Source: Mariniphaga anaerophila
GTDB lineage: Bacteria; Bacteroidota; Bacteroidia; Bacteroidales; Prolixibacteraceae
Direction of reading: 5' to 3'
Length of the DNA stretch: 64,000 nt
Assembly (NCBI RefSeq): GCF_900129025.1
Contig: NZ_FQUM01000004.1
Coordinates: forward strand, 1-64,000
Part shown: piece after piece, positions 27,018 through 35,824 of the stretch
How the letters are laid out: every line of letters starts with the position of its first letter
Numbering within the stretch: the first letter of the stretch is position 1
Made by a program: the position numbers and the translations under genes
Notes under the pieces: model-generated
Database searches by the model: none
What the model was told of the DNA's origin: nothing
The model's input: only the letters and a program-made list of their open reading frames with translations

Positions 27018-27280
27018 AATGTAGAGCCAATAAACAACAGAAGGCAGGCCTGCGCAAAAAGTTACTCTAAAATTTCTTTTGTTAAATTACGATTCCAACT
27101 CCTCAACAGATTGCCAAATACCGGGAGCTGTATTTCTACACAGACACAAAGCCAGTCGCCTCCATTGCAGTTTTCCGTGTGAAATGCTTTTTCGCTTCAT
27201 GACTTTTGTCATATATATTAAATCTTCACATATGTGCGTTAATTTCTTTCTATTTTAAATCAGAACGGCCATTTTAAAAG

Positions 27281-27288
27281 TAATTTTG
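27281..27288 (+). promoter_or_regulatory. Probable -7 box for citrate synthase
   Basis: TAATTTTG matches TAnnTTTG and sits 27 bp before the ATG; the -33 region is only T-rich. Transcription would start near 27294, leaving a leader of about 20 nt. Confidence 0.45.
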
Positions 27289-27314
27289 AACCGGATAACC
27301 ATCAAAAATTTATT

Positions 27315-28682
27315 ATGAGCAAGTCAGGAATACCATCAGTTGTGAAGAATTTATCCGAATCAGTTGAGAAAGCTTCAAAGATAGACCCTACCCTTTTTGA
27401 AAAGTTTAATGTAAAACGCGGCCTACGTAATGCAGACCACTCTGGGGTTTTGGTTGGCCTCACCAATATCGGCGATGTTGTGGGGTACAAAAAGGAAGGA
27501 GATGTATTAGTTCCCACCGAAGGAAAACTTTTTTACCGGGGAATTGACGTGGAAGAGCTGGTGAATGGGGCAACAGAACAGAAGCGCCACGGATTTGACG
27601 AGGTGACCTACCTGCTGCTGTCCGGGAAATTACCCTCGGGAAATGAGTTGGGCAGTTTTATGGAATACATGGGTGCACTGCGTAAACTTCCGGATGGATT
27701 CACAAACAGCATGATACTCGCCAACAAGGGTGAAAACATCATGAATATTCTGGCCAGAACTGTTCTAGCATTATACACCCTTGACGATAACGCAGAAGAC
27801 ATTTCTACCGGAAACCTGGTTGATCAGTCGCTGAACCTGATCGCAAAATTCCCTACCATTATTGCGTACTCGTACCATTCCATGCGCCATTTTTACCAGA
27901 ACAAAACATTATCAATACGCCATCCCAACCCTGACTTAAGCACGGCAGAAAATTTTCTGATGATGATGAAAGGGGAAGGAAAATACACCCGTCTGGAAGC
28001 CGACATTCTCGACCTCGCGCTCATTCTGCACGCTGAGCACGGTGGCGGTAACAACTCAACATTTACCATCAGGGTTACCAGTTCAACCCACACCGACACC
28101 TATTCGGCAGTTGCGTCGGCGCTGGGCTCCCTTAAAGGGCCATTGCACGGTGGAGCCAACCACAAAGTGCTGTGCATGATGGACAACATAAAAAAGAATG
28201 TGAAACACTGGGACGACAAACAAGAGGTTTCCGATTACCTCATTAAAATACTGAATAAACAGGCCAACGATTTATCCGGAAAAATTTACGGTATCGGGCA
28301 TGCTGTTTACACCATTTCAGACCCGAGAGCAAAACTGTTGAAAAAGCAGGCCCGGGAACTGGCAAAGGAAAAAGGACGGCTTGAAGAATACGAGCTGTAC
28401 GAAATGATAGAAAACCTTGCACCCCAGATTTTTTATGATTACAAGGGTGACAAAGTAGCCAAACGTGTATGTGCCAACGTCGATTTCTATTCCGGATTTG
28501 TTTACAACTGCATTGGCATAAAAGAACCATTATACACGCCGTTATTTGCGATGTCAAGAATTTCGGGGTGGTGTGCACACCGTCTGGAAGAACTCACTTT
28601 CGGGTCAGGAAGAATTATTCGTCCGGCCTACAAAAATGTTTTTCCGTTGCAAAACTACATCTCGTTGGATGACCGGAATTAA
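27315..28682 (+). CDS. gltA: Citrate synthase
   Basis: A 455-residue citrate synthase of the long Bacteroidota type. Evidence: VPTEGKLFYRGIDVEELV, the DEVTYLLLSGKLPS helix, active-site region LILHAEHGGGNNSTF (His), LGSLKGPLHGGANHKVL, GIGHAVYTISDPRAKLL (catalytic His) and VCANVDFYSGFVY (catalytic Asp), then a C-terminus with RISGWCAHRLEEL and RIIRPAYKN. It condenses acetyl-CoA with oxaloacetate in the TCA cycle. A 2-methylcitrate activity cannot be excluded from sequence. The gene stands alone and is followed by a strong hairpin. Confidence 0.93.
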   Translation: MSKSGIPSVVKNLSESVEKASKIDPTLFEKFNVKRGLRNADHSGVLVGLTNIGDVVGYKKEGDVLVPTEGKLFYRGIDVEELVNGATEQKRHGFDEVTYLLLSGKLPSGNELGSFMEYMGALRKLPDGFTNSMILANKGENIMNILARTVLALYTLDDNAEDISTGNLVDQSLNLIAKFPTIIAYSYHSMRHFYQNKTLSIRHPNPDLSTAENFLMMMKGEGKYTRLEADILDLALILHAEHGGGNNSTFTIRVTSSTHTDTYSAVASALGSLKGPLHGGANHKVLCMMDNIKKNVKHWDDKQEVSDYLIKILNKQANDLSGKIYGIGHAVYTISDPRAKLLKKQARELAKEKGRLEEYELYEMIENLAPQIFYDYKGDKVAKRVCANVDFYSGFVYNCIGIKEPLYTPLFAMSRISGWCAHRLEELTFGSGRIIRPAYKNVFPLQNYISLDDRN

Positions 28683-28720
28683 TTGCTGATAACTAATATC
28701 GTTCTGAAAATTTCCGACAA

Positions 28721-28775
28721 AGAAACACAGTCCCGGGAAACAGGTTCCTCCTGATTTTTCCGGGACTGTGTTTCT
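28721..28775 (+). terminator. Terminator-like hairpin after citrate synthase
   Basis: A perfect 16-bp stem (28721-28736 with 28760-28775, core CACAGTCCCGG/CCGGGACTGTG) closes a 23-nt loop. It is followed by TTTCTT only inside the stem end and no long T-run, so it may work as a terminator or as an mRNA 3' stabiliser. Confidence 0.7.
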
Positions 28776-28953
28776 TACAGAACATAACACTGATACTTAA
28801 AAACGCTGAAGGGGTAAAAGGCTTTTGTAGCTATCAAAAAGAAAGTGGTAATCTCCTGAATTTCATCCTCATTTTTTATTTCCTAAAAAAAATTTTTACT
28901 ACCTTGAAGCCGAATTACAGAAAGGAGTGTTGATAAATCTTAGCTTTTAATTT

Positions 28954-29385
28954 ATGGAAACTTTTGTCAAGTTAATCCACCAGGCAAACATGACATTTCT
29001 TCCAACCAAACTTCCGGTCCAGTTTTACGGCTTGCCAGACGGGAAAGTCTATCTGATTTTCTCCCGATTTTACGGTGTTAAATACAACAGAACCGACGTT
29101 GAGTATGTGTTGGCAGAGCATAAAGAGTTTTCGTTTGATTACGAAAAAAACAGGTTGATTCCGCTAAACAGCAGCAGAAAAAACACTCCTGTATACAACG
29201 AAATGGTAGACAAGCCGGATCCTAAAATCAAAATTCTGAAAATATATCGAAATTTTACATCGCTTGGCCAGGCATCTATATTGCTCAACGAAAAGGCAAA
29301 AAAAATGCTGGAACATATCGATGACCAGGAGAAAAGCACAGTTTGTGAAATTTCTTCTGATTCCAAAGAACTGGCCTCTGCCTGA
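28954..29385 (+). CDS. Hypothetical protein
   Basis: A 143-residue soluble protein that I do not recognise. It has no signal peptide or membrane segment. The composition is gene-like (LPVQFYGLPDGKVYLIFSRF, FSFDYEKNRLIPLNS, IKILKIYRNFTSLGQASILL), and the charged tail suggests a small cytoplasmic protein. AAAGGAG at 28920 is too far (27 bp) from the ATG to be its ribosome site. It is monocistronic, between the citrate synthase hairpin and a convergent gene. Confidence 0.6.
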   Translation: METFVKLIHQANMTFLPTKLPVQFYGLPDGKVYLIFSRFYGVKYNRTDVEYVLAEHKEFSFDYEKNRLIPLNSSRKNTPVYNEMVDKPDPKIKILKIYRNFTSLGQASILLNEKAKKMLEHIDDQEKSTVCEISSDSKELASA

Positions 29386-29476
29386 TCTTTCGCACCATCA
29401 ATTTCTCATTCGAATAGCACTCCTCCACCCTTTTCTGCAGAAGGCTGTTTTTAGGCACACAAAAAACCAGTGTTTA

Positions 29477-30052
29477 TCAATGCTCCACCCAGGCGCACGG
29501 CCCCATTTTAAAATTAGAAAAAGCAGCTTCGAAACTTGAGTCCAGAGGGCTGCAGGCATAAATACCAACTCCGGCATTCTGAACCGATTTGTGCAGATGC
29601 GCAATTCGCATTTGCCTAAACGCTTCACTCTGTGCGGCATTTTCCACTAAAATATCCTGTCCTCTAAGGCTGAGCCGATAATTCATTTTATGCACAGGAA
29701 ACGGGATGTCGGTGGTCGCCCAATCCGAAAATCCCAGATTGGTAACAACCGACCCCAGCCGCGCAAACTGTTCATTCTCGTGCTCTATTGAAACTTTCAC
29801 CCAGTTTTCGTCATCGATATAAAGCAGCACACCACACTGGTCGTAACGATTTCGGGTGTTAAACGCAGTTTTTACGCTGAACGTAAAATCGCCTGTAATT
29901 TTTGTCAGCCACGCCGGAGCATTGGAATTGCTAAATTCGTAATATGTGCGTTGCCAAAAATCTGTTTCAGAATCGGTCTGAACGGTCAGAATCCCTTCAT
30001 TTAACTCATATTTTCGGGGTGGATTAATCCAGTAAAAATGGTCGGGATTCAT
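29477..30052 (-). CDS. DUF1349 domain protein
   Basis: A 191-residue concanavalin-like beta-sandwich protein of the DUF1349 family: FYWINPPRKYEL, TDFWQRTYYEFSNSNAPAWL, GDFTFSVKTAFNTRNRYDQCGVLLYIDDENWVKVSIEHE (seen in parts: DQCGVLLYIDDENWVK), and the C-terminal GVGIYACSPLDSSFEAAFSNF. No signal peptide is visible, so it is probably cytoplasmic. Family members are thought to bind carbohydrates. It follows the YhcH lipoprotein gene by 9 bp and belongs to the same - strand transcript. Confidence 0.85.
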   Translation of the reverse strand: MNPDHFYWINPPRKYELNEGILTVQTDSETDFWQRTYYEFSNSNAPAWLTKITGDFTFSVKTAFNTRNRYDQCGVLLYIDDENWVKVSIEHENEQFARLGSVVTNLGFSDWATTDIPFPVHKMNYRLSLRGQDILVENAAQSEAFRQMRIAHLHKSVQNAGVGIYACSPLDSSFEAAFSNFKMGPCAWVEH

Positions 30053-30061
30053 TGCTACAGT

Positions 30062-30673
30062 TTAGTTAATTCTGACTTTCACCACAATCTTCCTGATGGT
30101 TTCATTATCGCCGGCTTTTACCGTAGGACGGTGTGCATCATCAGGGAAAAACAGAAAAAACACCCCGGGCTTAGCAATCCGGTAGTTCTCGTCATCTGCA
30201 GTTAAAAACATAATGTCTTTTTCGTCGTCGTAGGGTGTTACAACGGTTGTTTTATCCAATGGCAAAACGCCAATTTTTTCCTGCCCGGAAACGAGGTACT
30301 GAATATCTGCGTATTTTTTATGCGCCTCAAACAAAACATCTTCCTCATTTCTGGAAACATATTCGTCAACATTTACAAATAAATCAGCGCCTTCCAGTTC
30401 ATACCGTCCTTTATCCAACTCTGCCAGGTTTTGCTCACTCAAAAACCGAAATGCTTTATCCCAGCGTTCCTGGTTTTCAAAGTACAAACGGGCAAACTCT
30501 TTCTGGTTCACCGACTCATCCGGACTGGCGCTCCATCCCTGTTTCCACTCACCTTTACCAAACCATTCGCCAAGTTCTTTATCGCTCCATCCGTCCGGAT
30601 TTTTTCCTGACTTGGAATTACATGCTACCACCATAATACCTATCGTAAAAATTAAAATTAATTGGGTTTTCAT
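30062..30673 (-). CDS. YhcH/YjgK/YiaL family protein, lipoprotein form
   Basis: A 203-residue protein with a lipoprotein-type signal (MKTQLILIFTIGIMVVAC, Cys18) and an added 40-residue N-terminal segment before the DUF386 beta-barrel: LDKGRYELEGADLFVNVDEY, FEAHKKYADIQYLVSGQEKIGV (as AHKKYADIQYLVSG), FFLFFPDDAHRPTV with the conserved His, and RKIVVKVRI. YhcH/YiaL proteins usually are cytoplasmic and 150 residues; they are linked to sugar isomerisation or sialic acid use. Export to the periplasm or outer membrane is unusual and fits its glycosidase neighbour. Confidence 0.87.
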   Translation of the reverse strand: MKTQLILIFTIGIMVVACNSKSGKNPDGWSDKELGEWFGKGEWKQGWSASPDESVNQKEFARLYFENQERWDKAFRFLSEQNLAELDKGRYELEGADLFVNVDEYVSRNEEDVLFEAHKKYADIQYLVSGQEKIGVLPLDKTTVVTPYDDEKDIMFLTADDENYRIAKPGVFFLFFPDDAHRPTVKAGDNETIRKIVVKVRIN

Positions 30674-30738
30674 TAGTTTTAGTTTGTTATTGTTAAAAAT
30701 GAAATCAAATATCGTGATTTATTTTTACTCCGTCCCTT

Positions 30739-32025
30739 CTAATTTTGATTTTGTGCCCACTCCCTAAACATTTCAATTGCTTTGGCAAGCACCCCTGCCG
30801 AGCCGCGGAATGTACCCGATCCCTTCGGTTCGTTATTAACAGTGTACCATTCATAAAAGCCATCATTTTCCTTCACACGCTTTACCATGGGCTGCATTAG
30901 TTCGTATGCTTCTTCGATAAATCCGTTTTTAATGAGCTGCTGAATGGTGCGGCCGCCAAACCAGGTCCAATCGCCGCCATTTTGATATCCGTACGGGTAC
31001 ATAATTTCATTTTTGAAGAAGCCTTCGGGATAAGGCGGGTACATGGTTAGTCCGATGGAGGCAGCTCCTGATGCTTTTACGTTTTCCTTCATTTTTTCGA
31101 CAGAAGCTTTAATCTCGTCTTTCGAAAGCAATCCTGCTTCAATGGCGATGGTTGTTCCTCCATGATAAAAAATTTCGTCCTCATTAAAGTCTTCCGGAAA
31201 AGGAGAACCATTGAGGTAAATGTGCGGAATGAATTTCTGACGGGTTTCATCCCAAAGATGCTTCCTGCAATTTTCTGAAACCTGCCGGTGTACCTGCTGC
31301 CACTTTCCCTTTTTTTCGGGAAGAAGCTCCATCAGGTTATCGAGGGCAACCAAAAACATAGCATTATCGTAGATATCAATCGCATAATGCGTGTGTTCAT
31401 TCAGGTAAACACCCCAGTCGTGCTCAGGCTGTACATCACCCCAGTCGGCGGTAGTGGCACCCCACAGCAACCCGTATTCTTTTTGGAAGCGGTGTTCCAT
31501 CAAAAAATCCATTGCCCATTCCATTCGAACGGCCACTGTTTTATCTCCTACCCTTTTCTCTAATATAGAATTATCGCCGGTGGCCTGCACATATTTATAA
31601 ACCGTCTGAATCAGCGACGATTCCTGATCGGTTTCCACGGTATTTTTATGTCCGGCATAGCGCGGTTCCAAATCTGAAAAAATATAATCGTATCCACTGC
31701 CTGCTTTGTCTGCCGGAATAAATCCATCTATGATGTTGCCATCGTTTCCCTGCATTCTGAAAAACACCAGCAGGTTTTCCCGCAGCACCTCCAGATTAAA
31801 AACTTCAGCCGAGAGCTCTATAAAAGTATTGTAATCGCGAATCCAGACTTCTCCGTACCCGTCGCCTGCATTAAATCCCGTTTGCACAATTTCAAGCGCT
31901 TTTTCTTTCACAAACGGGAAATACTCATTGGAAAGAATCTGCTTCCTCAGTTCTTCATTCTCATCAGTACGGGAAACACACGCCGAAATTCCGGCGATCA
32001 AAATCAGCAAAAACAAGTTTTTCAT
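30739..32025 (-). CDS. Six-hairpin (alpha/alpha)6-barrel glycoside hydrolase, lipoprotein
   Basis: A 428-residue exported enzyme. The ATG at 32025 gives the lipoprotein signal MKNLFLLILIAGISAC; the open frame extends to 32079, but those residues are not signal-like. The body is a helical-hairpin glycosidase: GDGYGEVWIRDYNTFIEL, TVETDQESSLIQTVYKYV, GLLWGATTADWGDVQPEHDW, IYDNAMFLVALDNLMEL, GGDWTWFGGRTIQQLI and GSGTFRGSAGVLAKAIEMF. This looks like the MGH1/trehalase-like clan, but I cannot assign a GH number. WIRDY and the Glu/Asp in GEVWIRD and DWGD are likely in the active site. It is the first gene of a small glycan unit with YhcH and DUF1349. Confidence 0.75.
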   Translation of the reverse strand: MKNLFLLILIAGISACVSRTDENEELRKQILSNEYFPFVKEKALEIVQTGFNAGDGYGEVWIRDYNTFIELSAEVFNLEVLRENLLVFFRMQGNDGNIIDGFIPADKAGSGYDYIFSDLEPRYAGHKNTVETDQESSLIQTVYKYVQATGDNSILEKRVGDKTVAVRMEWAMDFLMEHRFQKEYGLLWGATTADWGDVQPEHDWGVYLNEHTHYAIDIYDNAMFLVALDNLMELLPEKKGKWQQVHRQVSENCRKHLWDETRQKFIPHIYLNGSPFPEDFNEDEIFYHGGTTIAIEAGLLSKDEIKASVEKMKENVKASGAASIGLTMYPPYPEGFFKNEIMYPYGYQNGGDWTWFGGRTIQQLIKNGFIEEAYELMQPMVKRVKENDGFYEWYTVNNEPKGSGTFRGSAGVLAKAIEMFREWAQNQN

Positions 32026-32190
32026 TTTGTCGGATTTAACATGGTGTATGCAAATAAAAGCTAAAACCTTCAGAAACAAAAATTGAATTGTTCTCCATTC
32101 AACAGGTTGTATGCAAAAACCTCATCAAAATAAAAGCAGTTCATTTGCATCCTCCACAAATAAGCACTGGTACTCCGGAAGTCCGCCAAC

Positions 32191-32225
32191 AAAAAAGCCT
32201 GTCTCGGTTTCCCAAAACAGGCTTT
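32191..32225 (-). terminator. Intrinsic terminator after ilvC
   Basis: AAAGCCTGT (32225-32217 on the - strand) pairs perfectly with ACAGGCTTT (32202-32194), followed by a T-run (32196-32191). It closes the ilv operon. Confidence 0.87.
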
Positions 32226-32273
32226 ATTATTTTTTTGTAAAGATATATTTTCAATATCCTTTCGGACTGAAAA

Positions 32274-33320
32274 TTACTTACCCGGACGAAGTTTTCTTAC
32301 TGCTGCGCCGGCCTGCCACAATTCAGATTCGCGCATTTCGGTAAGCTCTGCATTCAGGCTGACTTTATAATCAGCTCCTGAAGTAGAATCCAACACACGT
32401 TTGGTTTCTGCTCCTGATTTTACGCTTTCATACAGGTCGTTAAATACCGGAAGTGTAGCTTCGCGGAATTTATGGCGCCAGTCGAGGGCACCACGCTGTG
32501 CAGTGGCGCTACAGTTGGCGTACATCCAGTCCATACCGTTCTGGTCAACCAAACGGATAAGGCTCTGTGTAAGCTCTTCCACAGTTTCGTTAAATGCTTC
32601 AGACGGGCTGTGTCCGTTATCGCGCAGCACTTTGTACTGTGCTTCGATAATTCCTGCCAGCGCTCCCATCAAAACACCACGTTCGCCGGTAAGATCTGAA
32701 AATACTTCGTTTTCGAAAGTAGTTGGGAAAAGGTAACCTGATCCGATGGCAATTCCCAATGCAAGAGTACGTTCCTCTGCTTTTCCGGTGAAGTTCTGGA
32801 ATACGGCGTAGCTTGAGTTAATACCGTGTCCTGCCAAAAAGTTAGTACGAACGCTGGCGCCTGAGCCTTTTGGCGCAACCATTATTACGTCGATGTTTTT
32901 CGGAGGAATAACACCTGTTTGCTCATTATAAGTAACTGAAAAACCATGAGAGAAGTACAATGCGTTTCCTTCATCCAGGCATGGTTTTAACTTAGGCCAA
33001 AGGATGCGCTGTGCTGCATCTGATACCAGGTACTGAATAATTGTACCTTTTTTTGCTGCTTCTTCAACAGGAAAAAGCGTTTCGCCGGGAACAAAACCAT
33101 CGCGAACTGCTTTGTCCCAATCTTCTTTAAACTCAGGTGCTTGTCCGATAATGACATTAAACCCGTTGTCTTTCATATTCAGTGCCTGAGCCGGTCCCTG
33201 AACACCGTAGCCGATAATGGCAATTACTTCATCTTTTAATACTTCACGTGCTTTTTCTACAGGAAATTCTTCGCGGAGGACTACTTTTTCTGTTACTCCG
33301 CCAAAGTTAATTTGTGCCAT
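32274..33320 (-). CDS. ilvC: Ketol-acid reductoisomerase (NADP+)
   Basis: A 348-residue enzyme of the isoleucine/valine pathway, converting acetolactate or acetohydroxybutyrate to dihydroxyacids. Evidence: the Rossmann start IGYGVQGPAQALNMKDNGF, VIMVAPKGSGASVRTNF, GIAIGSGYLFPTTFENEVFSDLTGERGVLMGALAG (with the Mg ligand region EVFSDLTGER) and the second half with NETVEELTQSLIRL and QRGALDW. Length and order match class I enzymes with the Bacteroidota-type GVQGP motif. It is the last gene of the operon, 87 bp after ilvN. Confidence 0.95.
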   Translation of the reverse strand: MAQINFGGVTEKVVLREEFPVEKAREVLKDEVIAIIGYGVQGPAQALNMKDNGFNVIIGQAPEFKEDWDKAVRDGFVPGETLFPVEEAAKKGTIIQYLVSDAAQRILWPKLKPCLDEGNALYFSHGFSVTYNEQTGVIPPKNIDVIMVAPKGSGASVRTNFLAGHGINSSYAVFQNFTGKAEERTLALGIAIGSGYLFPTTFENEVFSDLTGERGVLMGALAGIIEAQYKVLRDNGHSPSEAFNETVEELTQSLIRLVDQNGMDWMYANCSATAQRGALDWRHKFREATLPVFNDLYESVKSGAETKRVLDSTSGADYKVSLNAELTEMRESELWQAGAAVRKLRPGK

Positions 33321-33407
33321 AACTTTTTGATTATTGTTATAAATTCTAAACTTCTGATTTAAAACCGTGCAAATTTATCATTTTTTTGCCAGTTTTTGTT
33401 ATGATTT

Positions 33408-33950
33408 TTAATCCATGCTTTCCAGCAAGGCGTCTCTCTCTTTTAAAAACTCCGAAAGCCGTTCTATGGGGTCGCGGGTAATTGCCACCCGACCCGAACG
33501 TATAAACTGCATTACCTTAAATTTGTTCAGCTCTTCGAACAACGCCTGGGTTTCTTCTTTGTGCCCGGTTTTCTCAATAACGATATAATCGCGGGTAATC
33601 TCCAGAATACGAGCGCCTGAGTTCCTAACCACTTTTTCAATGGTATCGTCCTCATAAACAGCTTCTGTAGGAACTTTATACAGTGCAATCTCCTGGTAAA
33701 TCATCTCCTCGTTGGTGTGGTAGAATGCTTTCAGAACATCAATCTGTTTTTCGATTTGACGAACAATTTTCACTACCTGTTCTTTGGTCGATTTTACCAC
33801 GATTGTAAATTTAAAAACCCCCTGAATAGCCGATTCTGAAACGGTTAAACTTTCAATGTTAACTTTTCGTCGGGTAAAAACAATGGTTATCCTGGTGAGT
33901 AAACCAATGTGGTTCTCCGAGTATACTGTTATGATGTGTTCTTTTTTCAT
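33408..33950 (-). CDS. ilvN: Acetolactate synthase small (regulatory) subunit
   Basis: A 180-residue regulatory subunit with an N-terminal ACT domain (KKEHIITVYSENHIGLLTRI, VFTRRKVNIESLTVSES), a linker, and a C-terminal IlvN/ALS-ss-like domain (YEDDTIEKVVRNSGARILEI, KTGHKEETQALFEELNKF). It should bind valine and give feedback control to IlvB. The frame can be read from 33998, but those 16 codons come from the 101-bp dispersed repeat; the ATG at 33950 starts the conserved protein. The 147-bp gap to ilvB is long for this operon because of that repeat. Confidence 0.92.
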   Translation of the reverse strand: MKKEHIITVYSENHIGLLTRITIVFTRRKVNIESLTVSESAIQGVFKFTIVVKSTKEQVVKIVRQIEKQIDVLKAFYHTNEEMIYQEIALYKVPTEAVYEDDTIEKVVRNSGARILEITRDYIVIEKTGHKEETQALFEELNKFKVMQFIRSGRVAITRDPIERLSEFLKERDALLESMD

Positions 33951-33971
33951 CTGTATAAAATTTTTTGATTT

Positions 33972-34072
33972 CTGAATGTTCAAAAAATTTGAAGACATTC
34001 AGGAACTCACATAAATTTTAATCATTCCTGTTTGTGAATTTTGAATAACGAAAATTCATGTTCGTTTCATAT
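33972..34072. repeat. Dispersed 101-bp repeat, copy 2, inside the ilv operon
   Basis: It matches copy 1 (17542-17642) at 90 of 101 positions without gaps. It fills most of the ilvB-ilvN gap (33951-34097). CTGAATGT/ACATTCAG and TGAATTTT/AAAATTCA are both perfect inverted pairs here. It would be transcribed in the ilv mRNA as its reverse complement. Confidence 0.87.
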
Positions 34073-34097
34073 GATTTAAACGTTGAATGTTAAACTA

Positions 34098-35795
34098 CTA
34101 GGGTTCGAGCATTACTTCAGAAACCGAAGCCCCGGTGGGAACCATCGGAAAAACATTGTCTTCTTTCTCAATTACCACTTCCAAGAGGTAAGGACCATTG
34201 TGGTCGATCATTTGTTGGATACTCTTTTCGAGATCTTCGCGGGCTTCTACTTTGTGTCCGTCAATTCCGAACCCTTTTCCGATAGTTATAAAATCGGGGT
34301 TCTGAAGCTCGGTAAACGAATACCTTTTTTCGAAGAAAAGCTGCTGCCATTGGCGCACCATCCCAAGGAAATTATTATTCAACACGATAATTTTTACCGG
34401 CAGCTTGTTCTGCGCTATGGTTCCCAGTTCCTGCAAAGTCATCTGAAATCCACCGTCGCCAATTACGGCAACAACGGTACGGCCCGGTGCTCCAAGCTGC
34501 GCGCCGATACTGGCCGGCAAACCAAAGCCCATTGTGCCAAGTCCGCCGGAAGTGACGTTACTACGCGGATGACGAAACTTGAAATACCGGGAAGCAATCA
34601 TTTGATGCTGGCCAACATCGGTAACCAAAATGGCTTCGTGATTGGTTTTATCGCCTGCAACACGTATTACTTCGCCCATGGTAAGGCCAGGTTTCTCGGG
34701 GAAAAGATCTTTTTTTATGATTTTTTCGTCTTCAATCTGATAACACTCCCTAAAACGGTTCACCCATTCGTCGTGCCGATTGGGCTCAACATTGTCGGTA
34801 AGCATTTTCAACGTTTTTTTTGCATTCCCCAGAACCGGAACATCGGCCACTTTTATCTTGTTGATTTCTGCCGGATCAACTTCAAGGTGAATAATTTTTG
34901 CATTTGGAGCATAAGCCGATACTTTTCCGGTAACCCTGTCGTCGAAACGCATTCCAACGCCAATAATTACATCGGCCTCATTGGTAAGCAGATTGGGGCC
35001 GTAATTGCCATGCATACCAAGCATACCTACATTTAACGGATGATCGGTTGGCAGCGCAGAAAGGCCCAATAAAGTCCAGGCAGCAGGAATTCCGGTTTTT
35101 TCAACAAAAGCTTTCAACTCTTCCTCAGCTCTTGCAATAAGCACTCCCTGCCCAAAAAGCAATAACGGTTTTTTAGCAGCGTCAATAATTTCAGCAGCTT
35201 CCTTTATTTTAAAAGGATCGATTTGAGGCTCGGGAACATAACTCCTTATTTTCCGGCATTTTTTGTATTCAAACTCTAGCTCGCCGAACTGTGCATCTTT
35301 GGTAATATCGAGCAACACTGGGCCGGGGCGACCAGACTGCGCCACATAAAAAGCCTGTGCAATGGCTCCCGGAATTTCTTCGGGAGAAGTAACCTGAAAA
35401 CTCCACTTGGTAATCGGCATAGAAATGCCCAACACATCCGACTCCTGAAAAGCGTCTGTTCCCAAAAGCGGAGAAGCAACCTGCCCTGTAATGCATACCA
35501 GCGGAGTTGAGTCTATCATTGCATCGGCAATGCCGGTAATAAGATTAGTAGCTCCTGGACCTGAAGTAGCAAAGCAAACTCCGGCTTTCCCGGTTATCCG
35601 GGCGTAGCCTTCGGCTGCGTGAACAGCACCTTGTTCATGACGGGTGAGAATGTGTTTTACATTTCTGTCGTAGTCGTACAACGCATCGTAAATGGGCATA
35701 ATTGCCCCGCCCGGATACCCAAAAATGGTATCAACGCCTTCCTCCAGCAAAGAAAGGATTACGGCCTGCGAACCTGAAACTTTTCTCTTTGTCAT
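34098..35795 (-). CDS. ilvB: Acetolactate synthase large (catalytic) subunit
   Basis: A 565-residue thiamine-diphosphate enzyme, the first shared step of Ile/Val synthesis. N-terminal domain: FGYPGGAIMPIYDAL, LTRHEQGAVHAAEGYAR (catalytic Glu), GVCFATSGPGATNLITG. Middle domain: KPLLLFGQGVLIARAEEEL. C-terminal ThDP domain: SGGLGTMGFGLPASIGAQLG and the GDGGFQMTLQEL...NNNFLGMVRQWQ binding motif. Length is as expected for biosynthetic ALS. It is second in the operon, 29 bp after ilvD. Confidence 0.95.
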   Translation of the reverse strand: MTKRKVSGSQAVILSLLEEGVDTIFGYPGGAIMPIYDALYDYDRNVKHILTRHEQGAVHAAEGYARITGKAGVCFATSGPGATNLITGIADAMIDSTPLVCITGQVASPLLGTDAFQESDVLGISMPITKWSFQVTSPEEIPGAIAQAFYVAQSGRPGPVLLDITKDAQFGELEFEYKKCRKIRSYVPEPQIDPFKIKEAAEIIDAAKKPLLLFGQGVLIARAEEELKAFVEKTGIPAAWTLLGLSALPTDHPLNVGMLGMHGNYGPNLLTNEADVIIGVGMRFDDRVTGKVSAYAPNAKIIHLEVDPAEINKIKVADVPVLGNAKKTLKMLTDNVEPNRHDEWVNRFRECYQIEDEKIIKKDLFPEKPGLTMGEVIRVAGDKTNHEAILVTDVGQHQMIASRYFKFRHPRSNVTSGGLGTMGFGLPASIGAQLGAPGRTVVAVIGDGGFQMTLQELGTIAQNKLPVKIIVLNNNFLGMVRQWQQLFFEKRYSFTELQNPDFITIGKGFGIDGHKVEAREDLEKSIQQMIDHNGPYLLEVVIEKEDNVFPMVPTGASVSEVMLEP

Positions 35796-35824
35796 ATTTC
35801 AACTTTTTTAGATTTCATGAATGA

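Noticed and set aside
34083-35036. A 317-codon + strand frame opposite ilvB
   Set aside because: It is antisense to a highly conserved housekeeping gene and has no recognisable motif.
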